Below, one piece after another: positions 1 to 5,429 of a stretch of DNA of 6,172 nt. Each line of letters starts with the position of its first letter. Position 1 is the stretch's first letter. This DNA is from an uncultured Pseudobdellovibrionaceae bacterium (GTDB taxonomy: Bacteria; Bdellovibrionota; Bdellovibrionia; Bdellovibrionales; Bdellovibrionaceae). The notes below the pieces were generated by a model, which saw nothing but the letters and a program-made list of their open reading frames with translations, did no database searches and was not told the DNA's origin. The translations under genes were made by a program, and so were the position numbers. The stretch is taken from NCBI GenBank assembly GCA_937900305.1, contig CALCCV010000269.1, positions 1 through 6,172 on the forward strand, read 5' to 3'.

Positions 1-288
1 GGTCTTGGGATTGTAGCCCCACAGTTGGCCCAATTGAGATTGATCATAAGCTTGCAATTCAGTTCCAAAAATATCCAACCGACCGACAACGTTCACACCG
101 TCGGAAGCGATGATCATTGGATCCAAATGCAAAAAGTGAGTCCCATAGGCTTTTCGCTGGTTGGTGCCACCCAGCGCCGGCTTGTCCAACTCCATCCACT
201 CGGCTCGGTAACCACCCTTCCAATCCAACATCATTGCTGAGGCGGCCTGGCTCGCGACGGTTACAACTAAGAGCATCCACATTTTCAT
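1..288 (-). CDS. Exported, probably outer-membrane, protein; N-terminal part only
   Basis: This frame is open for 96 codons from an ATG at 288 to the window edge, so the C-terminus is missing. The N-terminus MKMWMLLVVTVASQAASA is a signal peptide with a hydrophobic core and an Ala-Ser-Ala cleavage site near residue 18. The mature part begins MMLDWKGGYRAEW and is rich in Trp, Tyr and Gly with alternating polar and hydrophobic residues, later reading GVNVVGRLDIFG, as expected for beta strands of an outer-membrane barrel. An AAAGG ribosome site sits 7 nt before the ATG; a second ATG two codons in (282) is possible. The start lies 17 nt after the GroES stop, so it is probably the last visible gene of that transcript. 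I recall similar starts among Bdellovibrio outer-membrane proteins but cannot name a family. The export assignment is solid; the barrel assignment is inference. Confidence 0.75.
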   Translation of the reverse strand, partial: MKMWMLLVVTVASQAASAMMLDWKGGYRAEWMELDKPALGGTNQRKAYGTHFLHLDPMIIASDGVNVVGRLDIFGTELQAYDQSQLGQLWGYNPKT

Positions 289-305
289 AGTATTGCCTTT
301 CAACT

Positions 306-965
306 TCACGCTTTGGTGATGCCTAAAACTTCTGACTCACGAACAATAACCACTTTTTGGCCGGCCAATTCCACATTAGTCCCCACATAGCGGTCGAACA
401 AAACTTGATCTCCAACTTCGACGTCCATTGGCTTCACTTTGCCTTTCGCATTCATATGTCCGCGACCGATCGCCACGACTTGACCGCGAAAATAACCCGC
501 AGTTTCGCTGACGGTGTCGGGAATAAAAAGTCCACCCGCCGTTTTGCGTTCCAACTCTTCAGCCACTGAAACCACCAACCGGTCATCTAAAGGCTGAAGA
601 ATCTTTTCAAGATCTTTCGGCGACAGCGTGACTTTTTTAATCGATGCCTTCCGAGCAGTTTGTGGAGCAGTTTGTGGGATCGACTTGCCCGTGACTTTTG
701 CCGCCGACTTCGTTGCCGCGTTCGCACGAGTTTTTGGCGATGCCTTAGTTTGGCTTTTCGTCGCCGCTATCTTTTTTGCTGGCGACTTCGAACTCGCCTT
801 CTGAGCTCCTTTTGCAGCTTTTTTGACAGCTCGTTTAGCGGACGCCGGTGAAGCTTTTGCAGCTTTTTTGCCAGGCGCTTTCACCGATTTCGATGTTGAT
901 TTGAGGGATGTTGATTTGATTTTGGATGGGGATTTGGACTTTGATTTGGACTTTGACTTAGCCAC
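306..965 (-). CDS. groES: GroES/Cpn10 co-chaperonin with long histone H1-like N-terminal tail
   Basis: Protein of 219 residues. Residues about 122-219 form a complete GroES domain (usual length about 97): QPLDDRLVV at the start, mobile loop TAGGLFIP (142-149) with the hydrophobic LFI tripeptide expected to dock on GroEL, then FRGQVVAIGRG, VKPMDVEVGDQVLF and the terminal RESEVLGI strand. GroES heptamers cap GroEL and assist folding in the cytosol. Residues 1 to about 112 are an added tail: KS dipeptides at the start, then KKAAK, SPAKK and ASPK motifs. Residues 1-111 hold 30 Lys and 3 Arg, and the first acidic residue is Asp118. This resembles histone H1 C-termini and bacterial H1-like proteins, so nucleic-acid or polyphosphate binding is possible, but that is inference. 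Translation begins at GTG (965-963), overlapping the upstream DUF507 stop by 8 nt, with AAAGAGG 5 nt upstream. No groEL is in the window. I recall that Bdellovibrio has two groES genes; this may be the second one. Confidence 0.9.
   Translation of the reverse strand: MAKSKSKSKSKSPSKIKSTSLKSTSKSVKAPGKKAAKASPASAKRAVKKAAKGAQKASSKSPAKKIAATKSQTKASPKTRANAATKSAAKVTGKSIPQTAPQTARKASIKKVTLSPKDLEKILQPLDDRLVVSVAEELERKTAGGLFIPDTVSETAGYFRGQVVAIGRGHMNAKGKVKPMDVEVGDQVLFDRYVGTNVELAGQKVVIVRESEVLGITKA
809..954. repeat. Short in-frame direct repeats encoding the lysine-rich tail
   Basis: Three repeat sets lie inside the 5' part of the groES-like gene. The 17-mer CTTTTGCAGCTTTTTTG occurs exactly at 809-825 and 854-870, 45 bp apart, and encodes the two KKAAK motifs. 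A 13-mer, GATGTTGATTTGA, occurs at 892-904 and 907-919, a 15-bp period encoding the KSTS repeats. The 12-mer GATTTGGACTTT is perfectly tandem at 931-942 and 943-954 and encodes the KSKS run. All periods are multiples of three, so gain or loss of a unit would keep the frame. Confidence 0.8.
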
Positions 966-1227
966 GCTTGCCTCTTTCTTCTTCCAGATACTTTTTGTAA
1001 AGGATGTCCCACTCGGGACTGCCTTCGACGACTCCTCGTTTGAGGGATGTCACCTTCTCACGCGCCTTTTTATCTAGGATTTGTTCCTCTTGCACAAACT
1101 CTTTTAGTGCCAGTTTTGTAGCACGCAACGCCGCATCTTCATCCGTGTAGTCCAAGAGGTCATCTTCCCACACACCGTCGGTGATGAGATGGGCCCAGTG
1201 ACTCAATCGATCTTCTGACAGTGTCAT
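958..1227 (-). CDS. DUF507 family protein, second of a tandem pair
   Basis: Small acidic cytoplasmic protein of 89 residues with no signal peptide or membrane segment. I recognise the DUF507 family pattern: N-terminal LSEDRLSHWAHLITDGVW, a DEDAALRATKLALKEF helix, a KKAREKVTSLKRG segment and the C-terminal signature PEWDILYKKYLEEE. The function of the family is unknown. I chose ATG at 1227 because GGAG sits 6 nt upstream and the family typically starts with Met-x-Leu-Ser; an in-frame TTG at 1239 would add four residues but overlaps that ribosome site. The gene follows the other DUF507 gene by 39 nt and its TAA stop (960-958) lies inside the start of the groES-like gene, an 8-nt overlap that implies translational coupling. 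Confidence 0.88.
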   Translation of the reverse strand: MTLSEDRLSHWAHLITDGVWEDDLLDYTDEDAALRATKLALKEFVQEEQILDKKAREKVTSLKRGVVEGSPEWDILYKKYLEEERGKRG

Positions 1228-1266
1228 GCTCTGCTCCAATTCGAAGTGTTTGAGGACAAAAATACT

Positions 1267-1593
1267 CTACAGAATGAACTTTTTCTCTTTGGCTAGTTTT
1301 TGCTTCAGCATCGGAAACATTTTGTAGCGCTGAAACTCGCCCGCATTGGTGCGTTCGAGGTTGTCTAACATCCGATTGGCCTCTTGTTCGATCTGTTGCT
1401 CAATTTCAAGATCGCCGATCAAGCTGGCGGCGATGCGAGTGCGCACTTCAGATTCCGATGCCTTTAAAGTGATCAAACCCTTGTCCTGCCACTGTCGCCA
1501 GACCCGATCAACGATGTCATCGATTTGCTTGTTCGTCAGTTTCAAGTGACCTCGATTTGCAACTTTGCCTCTGTGATCGAAACTCGAAGACAT
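1267..1593 (-). CDS. DUF507 family protein, first of a tandem pair
   Basis: Protein of 108 residues starting MSSSFDHRGKVANRGHLKL. It resembles the partner DUF507 gene in size and helical makeup but diverges in sequence: KLTNKQIDDIVDRVWRQW, a central acidic stretch DLEIEQQIEQEANRMLDNLER, and the C-terminal MFPMLKQKLAKEKKFIL, the typical ending of the first DUF507 copy in tandem pairs as I remember them. Its biochemical role is unknown; two unlike copies side by side suggest a heteromeric complex, which is inference. The start at 1593 is chosen because AAGGA lies 6 nt upstream; an upstream in-frame ATG at 1650 would add 19 residues of non-conserved sequence running through the likely promoter. 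This is the first gene of the minus-strand cluster. Confidence 0.8.
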   Translation of the reverse strand: MSSSFDHRGKVANRGHLKLTNKQIDDIVDRVWRQWQDKGLITLKASESEVRTRIAASLIGDLEIEQQIEQEANRMLDNLERTNAGEFQRYKMFPMLKQKLAKEKKFIL

Positions 1594-1688
1594 CACACAT
1601 CCTTCATGATTTTTAGAGTGAATCTTTGTAGAGTTCACATGGTGTTTCACGTTGCTAATTTTTAGAAAATCTTTTCTACTCTCGAGCT
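1594..1688. promoter_or_regulatory. Divergent intergenic region between DUF507 operon and PBP gene
   Basis: These 95 bases must hold the start signals for both the minus-strand cluster and the plus-strand PBP gene. They are AT-rich. Toward the PBP gene, TTCACA (1634-1639, five of six matches to a sigma-70 -35 box) is followed after 16 nt by a poor -10-like TAATTT (1656-1661). I see no convincing -10/-35 pair on the minus strand. GTGAA (1618-1622) and TTCAC (1634-1638) form a 5-bp inverted repeat with an 11-nt spacer. The promoter calls are tentative. Confidence 0.4.
1663..1678. promoter_or_regulatory. Perfect inverted repeat, possible operator
   Basis: TAGAAAA-TC-TTTTCTA is a perfect palindrome with 7-bp arms and a 2-nt centre, placed 10 nt before the PBP start codon. 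Its size suits a dimeric regulator, and its position would let it act on the PBP gene and perhaps on the divergent DUF507 gene. It is AT-rich, so chance is a real alternative. Confidence 0.35.
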
Positions 1689-4082
1689 ATGTCATGGCCT
1701 TTCAACTCTCAAGCTTCGGATTCTCCGCAATTCAGCGCCAAATTAAAGACCATTTTGATCGCTTTTTCCAGCCTTCTGACGCTTGCGATCATCGCATTTG
1801 GTGTCTTCGTTGCAGAAATGAATCAAACTCTGACGAGCAAATTGCAAGAAAAGGCGTTCCTCGTTCCGACCGAGTATTACACACGACCGCTCACATTTCG
1901 ACCCCTTAAATCTCTTTCAATTGATGGCACTCAGGAAGAACTTCTTCGCCAAGGTTATCGGCGCAGAGAGTGGCAACAGCCGCTCTTGTCAGGCGACTTC
2001 GCCCTCGCAGATCGAGTCACCTGCATGGCCCGCACACAAATCAGTTTCAATCCCGACGTCACGGCTTGCCTGGTGTATGTTCCCACTGAAACCGGCCAAA
2101 AGCGTTTCACTTTCGAAAACGAGGCGATTTGGCTCACCTTTCGCACCGACAGTATTCTCGATGCACTCTATCGCGGTTATCCCCTCAATAGCATCACCGA
2201 AGCCAGTCTTTCACCGAAACTTTTAACTAGCTACCTTGGCGAAGAGCCGTTTTTGCAGGAGGAAGTTGAACTCGGCGTCGTTCCGACCATGTGTTTGAAC
2301 AGCATTCTTGCGATTGAGGACAACCAATTTCTCGAGCACTTTGGTGTCAGTCCGACCGGCATTGTTCGCGCGCTTCTCAAAAATATCACCTCAGGTCGGC
2401 GAGCTCAAGGTGGCTCAACCATCACTCAGCAGCTCGTAAAAAATTACTTTCTCACCAGCGAAAAAACAATCTCGCGAAAAATTCAAGAACTCATTCTTTC
2501 GGTTTTACTAGAAGGACAGTTTACCAAAGATGAGATTTTAGCAACTTACATCAATATCATCTATATGGGCCGAAATGGAGCTTACCAAATCCGCGGCTTC
2601 GGTTCGGCGAGCCGCCACTACTTTAACAAACCCATCGCCGAATTGAACTTGAGCGAGTGCGCATTGATGGCTGCCATCGTCAACAGCCCTGGACTCTTTG
2701 ATCCCTTCGGGAAACCTGAAAACGCAATGAAGCGACGAAGTCTTGTCTTGAAAAAGATGTTAGACGCAAGCTACATCAATCAAGGCGAAATCGAAGTCGC
2801 CGAAAAGGAACCCTTGCCCACGCGACGACCGATCGTCGCAACCGAAACCGCGCCTTACTTTATCGACGCCGCCAAAAAAGAATTGAAGCGACTCGGAGTC
2901 CCGGTTGCTGGCCATCGAGTGTATTTAGGCCTCGACATTGAGGCCCAGTCTTTGGCTCAAGACTCCTTGGTGAAATCGATCGAGTCCCTCGAAAGCAATA
3001 ATAAAAAAATCAAAGCTCTTTATGACAAAGGCAAACGCTTAGAGGGCGTGGTCCTCGTCGCCGATCCCGTTACAGGTCTCATTGAGGCGGCCGTAGGTGG
3101 ACGCGGTTTTCGCACAACTCAGTTCAATCGCGCTTATGATGGTCACCGCCAGGTTGGTAGTATCTTTAAACCCATCGTGTACCTCGCAGCCCTTCAAGAA
3201 AGCCAGGCTTTGCATCAAAATGGGGAAACGGCCCCGGCCGGCGCTCTTCCACCGCTGAATCCACTTTCAATTCTTTTAGATGAAAAACAGACTTACACCT
3301 TCGACCGGCAAAAGTGGTCGCCGCAAAATTATGGCAAACAGTTTTTCGGCGCCGTGCCTATGTATTTCGCGCTCAAAGAAAGCTTAAATGGCGCCACCGT
3401 TAAATTGGGAATGCAAGTCGGACTCGACAAAGTCATTCAAATCGCCCGAGCCCTCGGCGTAACATCAGATTTAAAAGCTTTGCCCTCTCTGTTGCTTGGC
3501 GCTTTTGAACTGTATCCTTACGAAGTTTTGCAAAGCTATGCGACACTCTCCCAATTGGGAAAAAAAACTCAGCTTGGCTTTGTGAAACGTGTGGAAACGC
3601 TCAACGGCGATCTGGTTTTTGATCACACACCCGAGGCGCAACTGGCAGTCGATGAATCCGCCGCGGCCGTCCTCGTCGGTATGATGAAACAAACAATACT
3701 CTCGGGCACTGCACGAGGAGTGAGTGCCTCAGGTTTTTTTCATCCTGCTGCCGGAAAAACAGGTACTACGAACGACTACCGCGATGCCTGGTTTGCCGGT
3801 TTTACTCCGCACATCGTGAGTGTCGTGTGGGTCGGCTATGATGACAACACCGTCACGGGTCTGACGGGTGGAAGTGGCGCAGTTCCAGCATGGACTCAGC
3901 TGATGCAAAAACTGAGTGCCAAATACACTCCGTCAGATTTTGCCTGGCCGGAATCCACGGCGAAGATTCTTTTGGATTCCAAAACGATTTCCGAATTGCA
4001 TGGCTTTAAGAAAAACGAAGAACCCACATCGGTGGAATTGATTTTCAAAAAAGGAACCGAACCGTCCTCGGTGTCATTCTAG
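1689..4082 (+). CDS. mrcB: Class A penicillin-binding protein, PBP1b type
   Basis: Bifunctional 797-residue enzyme that polymerises lipid II into glycan strands and cross-links stem peptides in the periplasm. Order: short cytoplasmic N-terminus, one membrane anchor (about 19-42), a UB2H-like region (about 58-145) beginning TEYYTRPLTFRP and LLRQGYRRR, which points to PBP1b rather than PBP1a. The GT51 domain has catalytic Glu210 in IEDNQFLEHFG, GGSTITQQLVKN (241-252), RKIQELILSVLLE with Glu267 as the likely second acidic residue, and YINIIYMG. The transpeptidase domain has SIFK (Ser491 nucleophile, Lys494), SLN (565-567) and KTGT (690-693). All motifs are intact. In E. coli the UB2H domain binds the lipoprotein LpoB; no such gene is seen here. 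Cys112 and Cys127 in the UB2H-like region could pair. ATG at 1689 is the first possible start after an in-frame stop at 1656; its ribosome site is weak (GAG only). A hairpin follows the stop. Confidence 0.95.
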   Translation: MSWPFNSQASDSPQFSAKLKTILIAFSSLLTLAIIAFGVFVAEMNQTLTSKLQEKAFLVPTEYYTRPLTFRPLKSLSIDGTQEELLRQGYRRREWQQPLLSGDFALADRVTCMARTQISFNPDVTACLVYVPTETGQKRFTFENEAIWLTFRTDSILDALYRGYPLNSITEASLSPKLLTSYLGEEPFLQEEVELGVVPTMCLNSILAIEDNQFLEHFGVSPTGIVRALLKNITSGRRAQGGSTITQQLVKNYFLTSEKTISRKIQELILSVLLEGQFTKDEILATYINIIYMGRNGAYQIRGFGSASRHYFNKPIAELNLSECALMAAIVNSPGLFDPFGKPENAMKRRSLVLKKMLDASYINQGEIEVAEKEPLPTRRPIVATETAPYFIDAAKKELKRLGVPVAGHRVYLGLDIEAQSLAQDSLVKSIESLESNNKKIKALYDKGKRLEGVVLVADPVTGLIEAAVGGRGFRTTQFNRAYDGHRQVGSIFKPIVYLAALQESQALHQNGETAPAGALPPLNPLSILLDEKQTYTFDRQKWSPQNYGKQFFGAVPMYFALKESLNGATVKLGMQVGLDKVIQIARALGVTSDLKALPSLLLGAFELYPYEVLQSYATLSQLGKKTQLGFVKRVETLNGDLVFDHTPEAQLAVDESAAAVLVGMMKQTILSGTARGVSASGFFHPAAGKTGTTNDYRDAWFAGFTPHIVSVVWVGYDDNTVTGLTGGSGAVPAWTQLMQKLSAKYTPSDFAWPESTAKILLDSKTISELHGFKKNEEPTSVELIFKKGTEPSSVSF

Positions 4083-4086
4083 TTAA

Positions 4087-4136
4087 AAACTGATCTCGCA
4101 GACTGTGGGTTACACGGCAACTCACGAGATCTGTTT
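4087..4136. terminator. Long hairpin between convergent genes, probable bidirectional terminator
   Basis: The stem is AAAC (4087-4090) with GTTT (4133-4136), a T-T mismatch, GATCTC (4092-4097) with GAGATC (4126-4131), then an inner stem GTGGGTT (4105-4111) with AACTCAC (4119-4125) containing one G-U pair, after a 7-nt bulge; the loop is ACACGGC. On the minus strand it is followed by five U (complement of 4085-4089), a good intrinsic terminator for the hydrolase gene, whose TGA stop (4138-4136) adjoins it. On the plus strand only a short GTTT follows, so termination of the PBP transcript would be weaker. Confidence 0.7.
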
Positions 4137-5116
4137 CAAATTTGAATTTCTAAACCTTCGTGGGCGAACTCCCACTCCACGGCAGGCTCTTGCGCAGCTT
4201 TGTTCTGCAACCGCCAGTTGTAAAATTCGGTCGTCTGCTGCTGCAGATCCATGATCTGCTGAATGTCAGCGCCGGGGTCATGATGAGCAAAGAGAACTCG
4301 TTTGATTTTTTCACGAAATGCGATATCGAGACCGACCTGAGCAGCTGAGTGACCCCAGTTCGCTTTTTCGGCTAACTCAGGAAATGTGTATTGCGCATCG
4401 AAATACATCAAATCGACATTTTGATAAAGTGGTAAGTCAGGGCCGAGCTCCTCACGCGTCGCTCGCGTGCCTTCGGTATCAACGCAGTGGGCATAGGTTC
4501 GGTCATGACTTTCTACCTTATACCCCCAGCAAGGATCAGGGTGATCGAGTTGATAAGGCGTTATTTTCATATCATTCAGGACAATCGCCTTTCGTGGTTC
4601 CAAAATGTGAAAATGAATTTTTGCCGATAGGTTTTCAAAAGGCACGGGAAAAAACGGCTTGCGGAAAACAGATCGAATGTTTTGTTCAAGCTCTGGTTGC
4701 ACGGCATAGTAGTGAACGTGAATTCCCGGCACAAAATGAGGTGTGAAAAATGGCAAGCCGATCAAATGATCCCAGTGAAAATGAGTCATGAAGATGTGGA
4801 AGGGCCCCTTGCTGCTGCCCATGGTGCCACTCATAATTTGATCTGACAGATAACGAATGCCGCTGCCGCCATCAATTATAATTTGGGTTTTCGGACTGCG
4901 AACTTCAACGCTAGTGGTGGCCACACCATAGCCACCGAGATGAGGTGTCGGCAAACTCGCGATGTATTTCGCGATATGAGAAGTGTCGCGATATCCTGCA
5001 GAAAAATAACCTCGCAGCAGGTTTTCAAAGTGAAGCGACCATTTGTCAGGCATAAGGGTGGACGGCAGACTCCCGCGAACTCCCCAAAACTTAATTTGCA
5101 GAAAACCTTGTTGCAT
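4136..5116 (-). CDS. Metallo-beta-lactamase-fold hydrolase
   Basis: Cytoplasmic 326-residue protein with no signal peptide, of the Lactamase_B_2 / COG1235 (PhnP- and RNase Z-like) type. It opens with KFWGVRGSLPS, then has a strand TTSVEVRSP, IIIDGGSGIRYL, and the zinc motif THFHWDH (His112, His114, Asp116, His117). Further likely metal ligands are His192 in LDHPDP, Asp213 in HCVDTEGT and a His of AHHDP (278-279); DLMYFDAQYT and NWGHS are family signatures. These residues predict a two-zinc hydrolase, probably a phosphodiesterase, but the substrate cannot be told. About 45 residues separate GSLPS from the next strand, as in the long form of the family; the usual GGNTS is replaced by GVATTS. 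The ATG at 5116 is supported by the conserved N-terminus, yet its AT-rich leader has no clear ribosome site, so leaderless or weak initiation is possible. It is convergent with the PBP gene. Confidence 0.9.
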   Translation of the reverse strand: MQQGFLQIKFWGVRGSLPSTLMPDKWSLHFENLLRGYFSAGYRDTSHIAKYIASLPTPHLGGYGVATTSVEVRSPKTQIIIDGGSGIRYLSDQIMSGTMGSSKGPFHIFMTHFHWDHLIGLPFFTPHFVPGIHVHYYAVQPELEQNIRSVFRKPFFPVPFENLSAKIHFHILEPRKAIVLNDMKITPYQLDHPDPCWGYKVESHDRTYAHCVDTEGTRATREELGPDLPLYQNVDLMYFDAQYTFPELAEKANWGHSAAQVGLDIAFREKIKRVLFAHHDPGADIQQIMDLQQQTTEFYNWRLQNKAAQEPAVEWEFAHEGLEIQI

Positions 5117-5264
5117 ATGATTTATTTTTTAACGTTCGTGACACCGAAACAACAAAAGAATCACTCTCCCTGCTTTGGTCCAGGCCAAAATTGGGTTTAA
5201 ACAGGTCCCCATTGTCCCGATCTCCACTGTCAAAACTTTAGACAATCGATCAGCACATCCCGTC

Positions 5265-5292
5265 TTTGAGCATTTTGGTGGCGCTCAAAATG
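5265..5292. promoter_or_regulatory. Two overlapping, mutually exclusive inverted repeats
   Basis: TTTGAGC (5265-5271) pairs perfectly with GCTCAAA (5283-5289), 11-nt spacer. CATTTTG (5271-5277) pairs perfectly with CAAAATG (5286-5292), 8-nt spacer. The two 7-bp stems share bases, so as RNA only one can form at a time. It could be an operator or a switch in the lipoprotein leader; no transcription start is known. Confidence 0.4.
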
Positions 5293-5340
5293 AATCTAAG
5301 GTCGTCCATTCTTAGCTCAGAATTCGTCTCAGGCTCTCCA

Positions 5341-5374
5341 AAATGGCCAATCGCTATCTCAGATTGGCACATTT
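5341..5374 (+). promoter_or_regulatory. Leader hairpin upstream of lipoprotein gene
   Basis: AAATG-GCCAATC (5341-5352) pairs with GATTGGC-CATTT (5362-5374) across a 9-nt loop, giving 12 base pairs with a single bulged A at 5369. It lies 55 nt before the lipoprotein start. No U-run follows, so it is not an obvious intrinsic terminator; a structured 5' leader or a protein-binding site is more likely. Confidence 0.45.
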
Positions 5375-5394
5375 ACTGAATATCGTGAATCTAA

Positions 5395-5425
5395 GGCCTT
5401 CGGCGAAGGTCAGCAGGAAAGGTGA
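5395..5425 (+). promoter_or_regulatory. Hairpin and ribosome binding site of lipoprotein gene
   Basis: GGCCTTC (5395-5401) pairs with GAAGGTC (5405-5411, one G-U pair) over a GGC triloop, just before the purine-rich ribosome site AGGAAAGGTGA (5415-5425), which ends 4 nt before ATG 5430. AGGTGA matches the anti-Shine-Dalgarno sequence well and decides the start against ATG 5343. Confidence 0.5.
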
Positions 5426-5429
5426 CGTT

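Larger units (their letters stand above)
5117..5429. other. Non-coding divergent region upstream of hydrolase and lipoprotein genes
   Basis: This 313-bp stretch has no convincing gene; an in-frame ATG at 5343 opening into the lipoprotein frame has no ribosome site and lies in a hairpin arm. It must carry the promoters of both flanking genes, but I find no strong sigma-70 pair. It contains several inverted repeats listed separately, a small TTTGG/CCAAA repeat (5174-5189), the 8-bp palindrome GTTTAAAC (5195-5202), and an 11-bp direct repeat TGAATCTAAGG at 5291-5301 and 5386-5396. Confidence 0.6.

Noticed and set aside
25..240. Plus-strand open frame of 71 codons at the left edge
   Set aside because: Antisense to the partial envelope protein; no ribosome site and no recognisable protein features.
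59..280. Open frame on the minus strand at the left edge (73 codons)
   Set aside because: It overlaps the signal-peptide protein read from 288 in another frame; its Arg/Cys-rich product looks like an out-of-frame shadow and it lacks its own ribosome site.
809..954. CRISPR-like array
   Set aside because: The repeats are short, unevenly spaced, coding and in frame with the GroES tail; there are no unique spacers of equal length and no cas genes.
823..1077. Plus-strand frame encoding an Asp/Phe-rich repeat (DFDLDFD)
   Set aside because: It is the antisense of the Lys/Ser repeats of the tailed GroES; the repeat is a mirror effect of the real gene.
1594..1650. Upstream ATG at 1650 as start of the first DUF507 gene
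   Set aside because: The 19 extra residues are not family-like and would consume the promoter region; ATG 1593 has AAGGA 6 nt upstream.
4318..4746. 142-codon plus-strand frame opposite the hydrolase gene
   Set aside because: Lies wholly antisense to a gene with a full set of conserved zinc-binding motifs; no ribosome site or family resemblance.
5343..5429. ATG at 5343 as start of the lipoprotein
   Set aside because: It has no ribosome site and would put 29 residues before a clear lipoprotein signal peptide; ATG 5430 has AGGAAAGGTGA just before it.
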